From positions 113,823,702-113,887,701 of the forward strand of contig NC_044981.1 of NCBI RefSeq assembly GCF_008728515.1: a DNA stretch of 64,000 nt. The letters are read 5' to 3'. The position numbers were made by a program, and so were the translations under genes. Source of the stretch: Papio anubis (taxonomy: Eukaryota; Chordata; Mammalia; Primates; Cercopithecidae). Shown piece after piece: positions 23,703-35,854 of this stretch. Each line of letters starts with the position of its first letter. The stretch's first letter is position 1. The notes under the pieces are model-generated. The model was given only the letters and a program-made list of their open reading frames with translations. It searched no databases and was not told the DNA's origin.

Positions 23703-24739
23703 GTGGTACTAAATCCATCCATATCCCAACCTTTCTTTAATTTATATCAAGTGAAAGCCATCTGCTTCAGCATGAGGCAAAAGCCATATGCTACTAGGGG
23801 TGGGGCAAGATACCCTCCCACCCACCTATCCCCATCCCAGGCAAAGAGTGGCGGCTGCCAGGGCAGGAGTAGAAAACCTACTCCCCTCACAAGTAGGCAA
23901 AAGCCATCTCTCCTGGGAAGGGGCATTTGCCTGTGAGGGTAGAGGAATAGGGTCTCTGTTGCTCTTGCTGGTCCCAAAGCCACAGGACATAAGTGACTGG
24001 GTAAGAAAAGTGAATGTCCCCGAGGAGGCACTAGGCTCCCTCATGGCTTGCCTGGAGCACCGTTTCTGTGAGTGGACACCCACTGATTCCACCACAAATA
24101 CCCCTTACTCCTCTCCACCTTAGAATGCCCATGGAAACTCCAGCCACCTCCAAAACAAGGGTCCCTGTCCTTGGATGTCTTAGCCGTACCACTGATACCT
24201 GTAGCCCCAACCAGCCCCATCCCTGCCTCCCATCCTGGCTTCCCCACCGGCTTCTGTTCATGGCCCACAGTTAAGTACTCATCGACCAGGGCTCAAAGTC
24301 CAGTTCTATGAACAAGGCGTTATCTTGTTGCTACTTCCTGGATGGTTACTTCTCAGCTAAAAGTAAGTTCAGGGAGCTTATTCCCATTCCCTTCTGCAGT
24401 CTTGAAAACCACAGCATCAATAGATATCCACACCTGACATCTTGTTATATCAAAAGCATCCAGGGTGATTCTGCAGTCCCTTTCAGATACACTAGACACA
24501 TCAAAAGCTGGTTGTGGGCCACCCCATCACGATTTCCCAATATGAAAATACAGCCTTTCCTTCTTGGTTCTTACCCAAGCCCCCTAAACGCCCTTGCTGA
24601 AGAAATCTACAGCTCTATCTGTAAATGTACCATGCACTGTCTCACCCTGAGTTCTCCCTGGCATAGTTCATCTTACTGCTCCAGCCCCGCCTCCTACTCC
24701 TGACCTGCTTGCTGACCTTCCAGAGGGAAGAGAAAGAAA
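23703..24739. other. Unassigned GC-richer stretch
   Basis: The phrase GGCAAAAGCCAT occurs twice (near 23777 and 23898), with a third related GTGAAAGCCATC near 23752. Several overlapping frames of 70-131 codons on both strands (for example 24308-24703 plus) have no recognisable product. It may be a decayed LTR, but I cannot assign it. Confidence 0.4.
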
Positions 24740-24905
24740 AACCAGTATCTACTGCACATGCGCTAGGCAAATATACATTCCATTCTCATAACTTCATTAT
24801 CATCCCTCAAAAGAAACAAAAGCTCAGGGAACTTGTAAATGACCACATGGCTAGTAAATGGAGACCTGGGATTGAAACCACTAACCCCATAGGCCTGGCT
24901 TTTCC
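24740..24905 (-). repeat. MIR SINE, antisense
   Basis: The pattern 'tccattctcataacttcattatcatccctcaaaagaaacaaaagctcagggaacttg' is a decayed reverse MIR core (TTATTATCCCCATTTTACAG, GAGGAAACTGAGGC). CTAGTAAATGGAGACCTGGG matches the MIR left half. Confidence 0.65.
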
Positions 24906-25242
24906 TCCATTCCTTGATTCCTCCTTTGAAGGCCCAAAGAGGTAAGGATGATGACAGAAGTGTTGCTCTCTCCATTCCAATTAGGTAATGTGGCAGAGGC
25001 TGAATCCGATGTATTTTTCCAGTTTTCTATCCAATGTATCAGTAAACGGGCTAATGCTTCCCACTCTCTGCAACTGATGGAGGAACTGACTAGACTCATA
25101 AAGGAGGTATTTTCTAGACTTTGACAAAGTAACTCTCCCTCTTTTGGGGGACTTTTCATTTGCTCCACTCCTTTATACCTTAGAAACTTGAATACTTGGC
25201 TACTTTCAATACACAGAGATTAAGAGAGAAATAAAAAGGAAA
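24906..25242. other. Unassigned sequence
   Basis: No recognised element. A minus-strand frame of 95 codons (24881-25168) has no familiar domain. Confidence 0.4.
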
Positions 25243-25605
25243 CTGCTGTGGTTTAATGTCCCCTCCACAACTCACATTGATTGAATTGCCCTTGCAACAG
25301 TGTTGAAAGGTGGGGCCTTTAAGAGGTGACCAGGTCACGGGGGCTCTGGCCTCATCAATAGGTTAATATCGCCACAGTAGGAGTGGGTTAGTTATCAAGG
25401 GCATGGGTTCCTGATCCAAGGATGAGCCTGGGCCCTCCCTCTCTTGCTCTCTATCTCATGCACGTGCATCCTCGCTATGTGATGCCTTCCACTGTGTTTT
25501 GATGCTGCAAGAAGGACCTCACCAAATGCAGCCCCACGATATTGGACTTCCCAGCCCCCAGACCCATGAGGCAGCTCACGCATGCTGTTACAGCAACAGA
25601 CTAAG
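25243..25605 (+). mobile_element. MST-type MaLR solo LTR
   Basis: TGCTGTGGTTTAATGTCCCC start, then GTGGGGCCTTTAAGAGGTGA, GAGTGGGTTAGTTATCAAGG, TTCCTGATCCAAGGATGAGC and ACAGCAACAGACTAAGATAA near the end. These are MSTA/MSTB LTR landmarks in sense orientation. An AluS follows 28 bases later. Confidence 0.85.
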
Positions 25606-25632
25606 ATAAAAATGAATTCGAAAGGCACAGGG

Positions 25633-25940
25633 GGCTGGGTGCGGTGGCTCACGCCTATAATCCCAGCACTTTGGGAGGCCAAGGCAGACAGATCACTTGA
25701 GGTCAGGAGTCCAAGACCAGACTGCCGGGCAACATGGTGAAACCCTGTCTCTACTAAAATACAAAAAAATTGTAAAATAAAAAATAGCCAGGCACAGTGG
25801 TATATGCCTGCAGTCCCAGCTATTGGGAGGCTGAGGCCGGAGAATTGCTTGAACCCAGGAGGCGGAGGTTACAGTGAGATGAGATCGCACCGCTGCACTC
25901 CAGCCTGGGTGACAGAGCAAGACTCTGTCTCAAAAACAAA
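25633..25940 (+). mobile_element. AluS-like with target-site duplication
   Basis: Flanked by GAAAGGCACAGGG (25620-25632) and GAAAGGCATAGGG (25941-25953), one mismatch in 13. The mid-element A-rich linker is enlarged (AAAAAAATTGTAAAATAAAAAATAG, roughly 25765-25788). Confidence 0.94.
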
Positions 25941-25953
25941 GAAAGGCATAGGG

Positions 25954-27249
25954 AAGGTAAATCCTTTTAAGTTTCAAGACTAAGCTTGGATAGTGATCAC
26001 TTTTAAAATCATATAGCCATGAGGCAAATGCCTAAAGATTAGTCTGATTTAGTATGAGTCTACAACAACCAAAAAGTGAACCCAATTCAATATTCTCCCC
26101 AAAATTCACTTTGAATAGACATGGTTCAGGTTATAAACAGTAAAGCACTGGCTACTTTCAAACTAAGCAGCAATTATACTACATGCATTGACAAAAGAAA
26201 AAAAAAAGTGTCCCTTTGATTTCTCAAAATATACATTTAGGCCAGCAAAGAAACTGGTCCTCCTAGTTCCTGTAAAGCTGAGCCCACATCTTTTTTTTCC
26301 CTTGAATAAGCTCTAGTACATCTGTAAAGATAATAGAAAAAGACTAAGAGTTGCAGTTAAAGCCTCTACTCACGGGCTCCATAAAGTTTTTTAGTAGAGA
26401 TAAGAATGTGAAAAATGTTTTGAAGTTATAAAACCTGTGTTCTAACCTCCTTCATAATCCGGGTGTTCCAATCATTCACTACTTTTCAAGACACAGCAGA
26501 GGAAATTTAAAATTTCCAAAGTGCCAAATGATTTGCAGGACTATGAAAAGTTTAAGAAAATGAAACTTGAAAGTCCGTTTTCTGAATCGTGTTGGAAAAT
26601 TACATCAACTTTCAATTTCCTCTCCAAATGTGAATAGCCTTAAAAAGAGATGTATTCTCTATTCTGGGAAACTCATTCCAGAAATCCTCACCATTTTATT
26701 GCCATTTTTACTTATAATCAAATGACCTTTTAGGACACTGAGTTTTAAAGACAGAATTTTTCTCCCCTTTTTATGTCATGCCTTTTCTACATACCTTGTA
26801 AAGAAGAACAAAACAAAAACAGCAAAACTTCCACTAATTTTCCAACATCTCAGGCTTTTTCCAGTTGACTTTGGATAGTTGATCATGGAATCAAAACTGC
26901 AGGCAGATTATTCATTTCCTATTCTTTTTCAAATTAACATGATTTACGAACATTTCTATACAACGTAACAAACAGTGAAATATTTCTTGTTCAGAATCCC
27001 TTGAAGACATTTACATAAACAACCAAATTGCATAATGACTTGGGGATACTGAAGAATATCCTTCAAATGTGAAACTGGAAATAAACAAAATTACATGGGG
27101 AGAAAAATGTGAAGCCCGTAGCTATACAAAATGGTCTATTTTATGTACATGTGTATATCAACCCTCGGATACAGGATTTTCATCATGTGAAACTAGAAAA
27201 TATAAATATACAAACATAGAGGGACAGACACTGGAAAAATACTATATGT
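25954..27249. other. Unassigned AT-rich sequence
   Basis: About 1.3 kb without recognised repeats. No open frame of note beyond 60 codons. Confidence 0.45.
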
Positions 27250-27410
27250 AAAAATTAGAATTTTATATATTTTGCAAGTATATTTTCATTTTATGAAATC
27301 CATATATACATGGTTTATATACTAGAAAAATATATGCAAAAATTAGAATTTTATATATTTTGCAAGTACATGGTTCATAAAATGAAATACATATATCTAT
27401 ATACATTTAC
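27250..27410. repeat. Imperfect 88-bp tandem duplication
   Basis: The same 31-base stretch (AAAAATTAGAATTTTATATA plus TTTTGCAAGTA) occurs at 27250-27280 and 27338-27368. The sequence between and after also carries related ATGAAAT(A/C)CATATAT blocks. TTTCATTTTATGAAAT and TTCATAAAATGAAA give a local inverted relationship. Confidence 0.85.
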
Positions 27411-27719
27411 ACATAAAAATGGTAAGCACACCAAAAAAGTGCTTAGTAATTACAGTTTCACATATTTCCCATTAAATATTGATTTTATGAATCTGAACTC
27501 TGATTTCAAAATAATATAAAATAACATTTCCAGCATATGATATTCTCACATAAACCTTAAAGACAAATGTTTTTAATACTCATTGGAAAACAAATGATAA
27601 AATTCTAGCTGTGACTTCTCCCCACTGAAACACACTTCTAGAAAGCCTCGCCTGTTTAGGGAGGAAATGTAAGGGTGGCACGTACATGGTGCAGGCTGCT
27701 CACATGGGACACTCATTAA

Positions 27720-27990
27720 TTGTATCCCAGCACTTTGGGAGGCCGAGATGGGCGGATCACAAGGTCAGGAGATCGAGACCATCCTGGCTAACCCGGTGAA
27801 ACCCCGTCTCTACTAAAAAATACAAAAAACTAGCCAGGCGAGGTGGCGGACGCCTGTAGTCCCAGCTACTTGGGAGGCTGAGGCAGGAGAATGGCCTAAA
27901 CCCGGGAGGCGGAGCTTGCAGTGAGCTGAGATCCGGCCACTGCACTCCAGCCTGGGCGACAGAGCGAGACTCCGTCTCAAAAAAAAAAAA
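27720..27990 (+). mobile_element. AluYR (Old World monkey type), 5'-truncated
   Basis: Begins at TATCCCAGCACTTTGGG, so about 30 bases of the left arm are missing. It contains CTAGCCAGGCGAGGTGG and GAGATCCGGCCACTGCAC and ends in an 11-A tail. Confidence 0.93.
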
Positions 27991-28404
27991 TTAAGCCTTG
28001 TAAACACGTAGAGGAGTACCAGGCCACTTCACCCTTGCATGTGGCACTGCAGTCACCAAGGGTGGCCTTACAGCAGGTGGAATAAGAGGGACCCATGACC
28101 CCCCCCTCACACACACACAGTGCAGACAGACAACAGAGGATATGGAGCTGAGTGGGGGAGGGGAACATTTAAAGGCATCATCTCGCAGGGAGGATTTATA
28201 AACACAATCAGCTGTAAACTCCTGAATGTGAAGAGAAGGACCGTTTCCGTCTCTCCATCTCTGAGATCAGAGCATTCTATACTGGCCACTCCATCTGACT
28301 CCTTCTGATACGACTATGACTCAGAGATTCATACAAGTCATGTCCTGAGTTGCAAGAGTTTTTCAAAAGGAGGCCAGTTGCCCTGTCTTCATTTCCTGCA
28401 TTTC
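27991..28404. other. Unassigned sequence
   Basis: Contains a short C-run plus (CA)n patch at about 28099-28120. No gene or repeat family is recognised otherwise. Confidence 0.45.
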
Positions 28405-29130
28405 CCTCATTTCTTTTATTTATTCATTTAACATACATTTATGGGGTCCTTATGTGCCAGGTAGGCCTTGAGGATACACTGGAGACAAAACCCAGACATA
28501 TTCTCTGGCCTCGCAAAGTGCATAATCAAGTCGGGGAGATGACGGAGTGTTAGGAAAGAGTTTCACAAGGCAACTCAGGGAAGACTCTCCTGAGATCTGA
28601 AGGACAAGTAGGGGTTAAGTAATGTCATGAGACTTTCCTACGGTGAATCCCACATGTGCAAAGGTCCTGCAGCAGGACATAGCAGGGGAAAATCAAGAAG
28701 GCTTGTGGGGCCAGAGCCAGGACACCAAAGTGAGGAAGGATGGAGAAGCAAGAGGAGCAGGCAGGGCCTCCTCAGCCACACTGAAGGAGTTCTGGGAGTC
28801 AGGGAAAATCTCTGAGGGTGTGGGAGAGGTGTGGGGGGTGGGAGACGTGTGGGGGCTGGGAGGCTTCATCTGATTTACGGTTTGGAAAATTTATTCTCGC
28901 TCCAGAGGAGAGAACATTCAGCATGAAATCTGCCTAGATATAGGTAAGCTAGTTACAAGACTACTACAGAAACCTACGGGAGATAATTTTGTGACTTCTA
29001 TAATGGTGTTAATAGAGGAGTTGGACAGAAGTAATAACACTTAAGAGGTATTTAAGAAGTAAATCCATCAGGACTAATGATAGATTGTGTGTAAATTTTT
29101 GTTAGGGTTGATGCCCAAAAATTAATTGGA
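28405..29130 (-). repeat. L2 LINE 3' region, antisense, about 700 bp
   Basis: Reverse L2 terminus TTATTTATTCATTTAACATA, then ATGTGCCAGGTAGGCCTTGA, GAGATCTGAAGGACAAGTAG, CATGTGCAAAGGTCCTGCAG and GATTTACGGTTTGGAAAATT follow the L2 consensus order over hundreds of bases. Plus-strand frames here (28627-28873) are antisense to the LINE. Confidence 0.8.
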
Positions 29131-32100
29131 CTCTGGCCAATATGGAGGAGAACCAGGTCACTAGAACATCCCAGGAATGGTAAGAACCAGGAATCAATAT
29201 CTTGTATTCAGTTTGATACCATGCCTAAGGTTTCTTTCTTCCCTTTCCAAGAAGGAGAGTAGAAATGGATTGAGAAGGAAGAGATGGGAAGGAGAATTAC
29301 CCCTGATTCTAGGGAGAATCTATGAATCTACAAAGTACCAGGCTTCCTTGGCAGAAAACACTATAATCTGAAAAGTCAGCAATTCCAACTGTATCATCTT
29401 ATTCCACAGACCCTAAAATCAGAACTCCAGCCCCTGCCACAGAACTTATTGGGAAGACACACTCTCTAACGATAACAAAAATGATGATAATAAAAAAAAA
29501 TGTTCATACTATCACCATCATCAATAATATAAAGCAATTACCATTTATTCAGAGCCTTGCAGAAGACAATATAACAGGCATGTTTAATCCTTACAAAACA
29601 TTGAAGCTCACAGATGTTGAATCAAAAGCTGTGCTAGCAAGGGGACCAAAATAGCCTCCTTCTGGGTCTACCGTTCTGCTCAAAGCTCTAAGGCCCCTTT
29701 TATGATTTCAGTTCTAAAATCGTTCTTGCCTATTTGGGTAAAGGGATATGTTTACTCCTGAGAATACTTTGGTCTCTTTGAATTTCTTCATGCTTCCCAA
29801 GCATAAAACCTGGGACAATATATTAGCACTTCCTCCCATCCTGGCCCTCAATTCTCATCACTTACAAATCTGGCTGTAGTTAAGAGCCAAGAGAGTGTAT
29901 ATAAAATTCTCCATATGAGAGGCAGAGAGCACGAGAGAGAGAAAATGAATCAATGTGTGACATAAAGTGATCTCTGAAGCCCTTATTCCTTAATTTTGAA
30001 TTGGGTTGGTGCAGATAATCTTTCCTACCCATACTTTTATGTCCAGATCCATCAAAGTCTTGCTCCATTGAGCCTTAAATAAACTTACATATACGTTGTG
30101 TTCTCACAAGTGAAAATTAAAATCACAAAAAGTTAGATAATTTCAAAAACATGCAGACGGTTTATTCTTGATTCGCTGATTTATTAAATTCTACCTAAAC
30201 TTTCAAAGTAATTCATCTTTGGAAGAACTACAATTGCTTGGGGTTGGGGGGAAGCATTGTGATGATGCCTTAGGTTAGGTTCCCTAGAAGCAGAGTCTGG
30301 GATAGGGATTTGGATGCATTTCTCCAGAGAAGCAGCAGCTATGAGCCTTAGCAATCTACACTCACATGTGCTGGGCAATGGGGGCATTTGCCCCGCATGG
30401 GGACTTGGGTATGATGTCAACAACATGCACTACAGGCTGTTTTCACAATGTGAACTTGCTTTCATGGAAAACTTTTCAGTATATTAAGTGTCTGTGAGGT
30501 ATTATGCACCCTCTCCCTTTATGGAGGAGAAAACTGAAATTTAAGAGTGACAGAATCACTCCTGCAAAGCCAGAGAAACAATGAGCAGAACCAGTACTTT
30601 AACCCAAATCTTCAAACTTCAACTTCCATTTATTTGACCTGACAGATAAGAGTCAACCTGACAACCTGGAAACTCTCCCAAGAAAATTTACCTAGAAATG
30701 TTGGATAAAATGTTATAAACATCCTACTACAAGCTTGGTTGGGCTCAGAGAGAGAATGGGATATGCTGGGGTCAAAAAGAAAAAGGGGAGAGTGACTGCT
30801 AAGCAGGTGCTGATGCTCAGGCAGCCCCAGGGGGGTGAGGGTGAGAACCCAGGAACTTGGAAGCTGATGGCCACAGAGGCTTGAGGGTTTAATCTTGGCT
30901 GCAAAAGTGGAGTGGAATGAGAAGCAAATACCTCCTGTAAAACAGAGACCTTCGCACATCTGCCACGCCCTGTGCAAGGATGCTGGCCTCAGTACGGGCT
31001 CTAGGTAGAAAAAGAAAGAAAAAAGAAAAATTCTCCCAGGAAATTCATAATTGGAAGCTCACTGTCATTTGGGTTGTGAAAGGGAATCTACCCTACCATC
31101 TAGTCTAGGAACCCTCATTATAAGAGCTTAACATCAGTGGTCTCAGATCAAAGATGTCCTGGAGCACTTGTCAGAAGTAAACACTAAAACATCTCTGTAG
31201 AGAGACACACTTAACCAGACCCCATGAAATCCCACAGATGAAGTACACTGAAGATGAATCCACAAGTCAAAGCTATAACATACCTCAGGGGGAAAAATCC
31301 AACTGAATGCATCAACAGACACAATAAACAGCAAAACTAGATCCTCATGTTCTCAAAACCCAAATGTTCTTTCTACTATTTAACTTCCAAGAGGTTAAGC
31401 TGAAGAGGCAGCTTCACTCCTGATCAACTTCATTGATGGAGTTGCAAGCTATGGTGCAGTTCATTAACCTCAAAGATCTATTCAGCTTGTCAAAACAGTT
31501 GTTCTCTGAATTTGATTTTAAGAGAAAAGTGGACATGCTCCTCTAATTCCTAAAAATAGAAGAATTTACCAATATCTTTCTTAGATAATTTAAATATAGA
31601 TGCAGCCAGAGACAAGCAAGTGGAATAGTTTTCTTCTTGAATTCCCTTAGGGTTTTTAGATTCCATGAGGATTCCTCTAGAGCCACATGTCTCCAAAAGC
31701 TTTCCAAAAAAAAAAAAAAAAAACTGATCTGAAAATGTTATGTAATCATTGGCTGTTATCAAAAAGAGGGTGGGTGAGGAGGCTGCATTCTGTGCCAACC
31801 ACAACAGTAACTATGCAAGAAAAACCCTACTCCTTTGTTTTTGGCAATCCCTCCAATTGTGAATCAGAGATGATGCAAATATACCTTGCAGAAATCTAAA
31901 GTGGCCCATTGTAAGCAAATATATAATCATTCCTGGTAACCAGTAACACAGGTCACAGACGATAGCCCAAACTCTCATACGATAAGACAAGGACACTTTC
32001 CAACTCAAACTCAAAGCAAGATTCTTAAATAAATAAGGGGAAAGGAAGTTCTTTTCCTGCATAAAAAGATTATTTGACTGATTTTCAATGCTTTGCTCTA

Positions 32101-32169
32101 ATTAAGTACAAAAGATGGGGGAGGAAGAAAGATGAAGTAAAAATGTGAAGTAAGGGAAGGAAGGGAACC
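29131..32169. other. Mostly unassigned, with weak MIR-like patches
   Basis: Weak MIR-like reverse patterns occur around 29520-29660 and 30478-30620. A phrase GGTTAGGTTCCCTAGAAGCA (from about 30272) looks like an old interspersed repeat that I cannot name. A run of 18 A's lies at about 31706-31723. Frames up to 115 codons (30630-30977 minus) are not recognised. Confidence 0.4.
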
Positions 32170-32350
32170 TTCAGTTCTGACTATGATACAGGCCCTGTGT
32201 TCGGTAATTTGCAAATAGTTTCTCAGTGAACCCTACAAAATCCTCATGAGGCTGGCTTCTGAACCAGACTTACAGATTTAAAAACCCAGTGATGGTCAGT
32301 AACTGCCCACAGAGCCACTGAGGAAGAGCCTTATCCATGCCTTTCTGATG
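32170..32350 (-). repeat. MIR-like SINE, antisense
   Basis: 'Caaaatcctcatgaggctggctt', 'acagatttaaaaacccagtgatggtcagtaactgcccac' follow the reverse MIR core, with heavy divergence. Confidence 0.5.
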
Positions 32351-32550
32351 TCGAAGCCCAGAATTTTTATTAGACTGTGTTCATAAATCCATATTCAAAT
32401 TAAAGACTCATGGAAACTAGGAAAGTAAAGAATCTTCCTCATCAGGATGCAGACAACTCTCATGTTCACCTTAGGGTTTGCAATTTTAATGTCAACTATT
32501 TTTATAATGGTACCTGACAAATTTAATAGCATTGATATTTATTGAAACAT

Positions 32551-32591
32551 GAGAGAGAGAAAGAGGGGGAGAGGGAGTGAGAGTGAGAGAC
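32551..32591. repeat. GA-rich simple repeat
   Basis: Purine-only run of GA, GAAA and GGGA units (GAGAGAGAGAAAGAGGGGGA and on). Confidence 0.85.
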
Positions 32592-33237
32592 AGTTCCTCT
32601 GATACCTCCTTCTAATTCTACTTCCCCATACAGGCCAAGATTAAGATCCAAAATATTTCGCAATGAACACCACCACCAATCAAAAGGATGCCAGCAATAT
32701 TTTGCATATAGGTAAAATAAAGGATTAAGTACAAGCTTTATCAGCTTCTAGGTACTTTCTGATAAGAATGAGTACATAAATAGGAACTACAGTAAGAGAT
32801 AAGAAACTGGCAAGAAAAAAAGCGAAAAAGGGAAGGAGGAAGGGAAGGGGGTTGGAAAAGAAAAGGAGTGACAGGACCTAAGTGCAGATAAAAGAGGCAA
32901 ACTAGAACACTGTTTTTCTTAAATGATTTAAGTAGGGAGGGATGCACATACGTTCCCCGAACAATAAGGGGCCCCTGAGAGTGGAGTTTTATCACTCAGT
33001 TGCCGGGAACCACCAACTTCTCCCACCTTATCAATGCTTCCAGCTAGTATCTATTAACTGACCACGGGGAGCTGAGCATTGATCTGTGGAGATCCAACTT
33101 GTAAGCAAGTAACTCCCCCATCCCACGCTTCAGAGAAGTCTTAGTGTGTGACCAAGGTAAATTACGACCTTAACCTGGGATGCCTGCCCACCTTTCCTCC
33201 ATTATCCAAACCTACATAAATTTTAAAGCCTTTATTG
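32592..33237. other. Unassigned sequence
   Basis: No recognised repeat besides a purine-rich strip near 32812-32870. No gene evident. Confidence 0.45.
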
Positions 33238-33251
33238 AAATCCTATCTCCT

Positions 33252-33537
33252 GGCCGGGCACGGTGGCTCATGCCTGTAATCTCAGCACTTTGGGAGGCCG
33301 AGGCAGGTGAATCACCTGAGGTCAGGAGGTCGAGACCAGCCTGGTTGACATGGCGAAACCCAGTCTGTATGAAAAATACAAAAATTAGCCGGGCATAGTG
33401 GTGCACGCTTGTAGTCCCAGCTACTCAGGAAGCCGATGCAGGAGAATTGCCTGAACCCGAGAGGCAGAGGTTTCAGTGAGCCAAGATCGCGCCACTGCAC
33501 TCCAGCTCTGTGTGACAGAGCGAAACTCCATCTCAAA

Positions 33538-33572
<35 letters not shown>

Positions 33573-33574
33573 AT
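33252..33574 (+). mobile_element. AluS-like with (AAAT)n tail and target-site duplication
   Basis: Bounded by AAATCCTATCTCCT (33238-33251) and AAATGCTATCTCCT (33571-33584), one mismatch in 14. The tail has become about ten AAAT units (33533-33574), a microsatellite grown from the Alu poly-A. Confidence 0.95.
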
Positions 33575-33659
33575 GCTATCTCCTCCTGCATTGCTTTTCC
33601 TGACCACTCCAAGCCTCGTTCATTTCCCTCTCCTCTCTCCTCCTAACACTCAAGAGTAA

Positions 33660-34985
33660 CAAATGTTTATGAGCACTGACCCTTGGCTAAGCACCTTTGG
33701 CAGTGTTTGGCCCTGGTGAGCATCCCTTCTTGAAGCTCTCCCCTTCCCTGGCCCCCATAACATCACTGTTCTGGTTGTCCTCCAGCATCCGTGTCCTTTT
33801 GAGGCTCATCACTTAAATATGAGTGGTCCCCAAGGATCCATCCTTGGTCCTAGTTCTCACTTACACTCGCTTCCTAGGCTACTTCATCCCCATCCTCTAA
33901 TTTACAGGGCAATCATGCTGATGACTCCACAGCCTCTATCTCCAGGCCACAGCATGCTCTGGAGAGCCTGATCTGTACACGATCATCTACTTCTAATTTC
34001 CTCTGAGATAACCCAATCCACCTGCACCACAAACTCAGTATTCCCCAAACACACGGAAGCCTGTTAGCTTCCCTCCCATTCCCCACCACTAAGCCCACTC
34101 CTCTTCATGTGTTAGCAAACGGGGAAACAGAACAAACCAATGAAATCCCTTCTTTCTAAAAGTAGCCACGCCTCCCCTTGGCTCTGAGGGAAGCTCAAAG
34201 CTGAGCTGTGTGGTGTAGACTCACCCCGAGTCCCCACTCAATCTACCAAGTCCAGGAGATTCTCATTCTCTAATGGCCCGTTCTGCCCTCCATCATGTGC
34301 CTGCTCAGTGCAGGTTCTTTTCTTCTCTGGGCTGGATTACTCAGATATCTGCCCCCAGCCTCCACCTCAGTCTCTTGCACACCATTCCCCCCGACACTGG
34401 CTTCTGGGCAAACACTCTCAAATTCAAACCTGACCATGTTGCCCAACTACTTCAAATGCTTTGCCATCCATTGGAGTGATGGCCAAACTCCCAACCCCTT
34501 AATGGAGTACACCCGTGTGCTCTTTACAAACTTGCCTCTGCTTATCTATCTGGCCTCATCATTTGCCACCACTCCTGCCCTCCTAGCACCCATCTCTTCA
34601 TCCACTAGGCTCTAGACATGTTGAATGGTGGGCTGTTCTCAAAATCATCACACTGACCTTCTCATATATTGTTCTTCTTGCCAGAATTGCCTTCCTTCCC
34701 TCCTTCCTATGAACAACTCCTCCTTGTCCTTCAAAACTCAATGCAAATATCACCTCCTCTGGGAAGACCTCCATGTTTATTCCAACTACCACCCCTCTAC
34801 ACTCCCACAACATCCTAAGGATACATTTTCCATCACATACCTTATCACTGTGTACTCTGAACACTCACTTATCTTACTGTTTTCCCTTCAGAACAGGTGC
34901 TTAATGATTTTAGCCTTTGTATTCGTAATGCATACCACAATGCCTAGCACATAGCAGGTGTTCCATAAAAGCTTGTTGAATAAAT
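33660..34985 (+). repeat. L2 LINE, 1.3 kb of ORF2 end and 3' UTR
   Basis: The sense L2 order is visible: GGGCTGGATTACTCAGATAT, CCTGACCATGTTGCCCAACT, CTTTGCCATCCATTGGAGTG, CCAGAATTGCCTTCCTTCCC, AATATCACCTCCTCTGGGAA, ATTTTCCATCACATACCTTA, then CACAATGCCTAGCACATAGC and GTTGAATAAATC at the very 3' end. The reverse-transcriptase region is decayed into short frames (34273-34615, 34625-34954) that are LINE remnants. It is one of the longer L2 copies in the window. Confidence 0.8.
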
Positions 34986-35112
34986 CAAGAACACATTAGG
35001 AATGTTTTCTGACACAGTTCTTTGTTTTTACAACATATTGACCTTTGGATTCATTTGCAAGAACTAAAATATATAAAGCAGTATATAAAATAGTGCTTTT
35101 TATTATCTTATT

Positions 35113-35177
35113 GTTGCTGTTGTTTTTGTGGGGTTTGTTTGTTTGCTTGTTTGTGTGTTTTTTGTTTGTTTGTTTTT
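35113..35177. repeat. T/G-rich simple repeat
   Basis: GTTTGTTTGCTTGTTTGTG and TTTG units lead into the Alu arm that follows. It is most likely the reverse of that Alu's decayed A-rich tail. Confidence 0.7.
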
Positions 35178-35321
35178 AGAGACAGGGTTTCATGCCCAGG
35201 CTGGAGTGCAGTGGTGTGATCATAGCTGACTGCAGCCTCGAACTCCTGGGTTCAAGTGCTCCTCCCACCTCAGCCTCCTGAGTAGCTGGGGCTACAGGTG
35301 CATGCCACAACACCCATCTGA
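35178..35321 (-). mobile_element. Alu single arm (old, J-like), antisense
   Basis: TTTTAGAGACAGGGTTTCAT to GCATGCCACAACACCCATCT covers one Alu arm only, with J-class GATCATAGCTGACTGCAGCC. Confidence 0.75.
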
Positions 35322-35356
35322 CAGTGCTCTCTAAACTGTTAAGAATTATCAGAGAA

Positions 35357-35700
35357 GGTTGGGTGTGGTGGCTCATGCCTATAATCCCAGCACTTTGGAA
35401 TGTCAAGGCAGGTGGATTACCTGAGGTCAGGAGACCAGCCTAGCCAAGATGGTGAAACCCCGTCTCTACTAAAAATACAAAACATAGCTGGGCATGGTGG
35501 GAGGCGCCTGTAATCCCAGCTTCTCAGGAGGCTGAGGCAGGAGAATTGCTTGAACTGGGGAGGCAGAGGTTGCAGTGAGCTGAGATCATGCCATTGCACT
35601 CCAGCCTGGGCGACAGAGGGAGACTCCATGTGAAAGAAAGAAAGAAAAGAAAGGAAAGAAAGGAAAGAAAGGAGAGGAGAGGAGAGGAGAGGAAAGGAAA
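35357..35700 (+). mobile_element. AluS-like with purine-rich tail and perfect 16-bp duplication
   Basis: AAGAATTATCAGAGAA is found at 35341-35356 and again at 35700-35715. The A-tail has become a (GAAA)n and (GGAGA)n run at 35632-35700. The Alu body has GGTTGGGTGTGGTGGCTCAT and GCAGTGAGCTGAGATCATGC. Confidence 0.96.
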
Positions 35701-35854
35701 AGAATTATCAGAGAAAGTTGGTTTTTAAAAGGGCAACACTGCAGGGTGAAGAGAGCCTGTACTGGGGAAGCAGGTGTGCCTGGGCTTCACCTTGAAGCCT
35801 AAGGGGGTATCAGTTTTTCACTTCTGTGTGCTTCACTCTCTCCCTTCCAGCTCT

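Noticed and set aside
34273..34954. Two consecutive frames of 106 and 109 codons
   Set aside because: They lie within the sense L2 LINE at 33660-34985.
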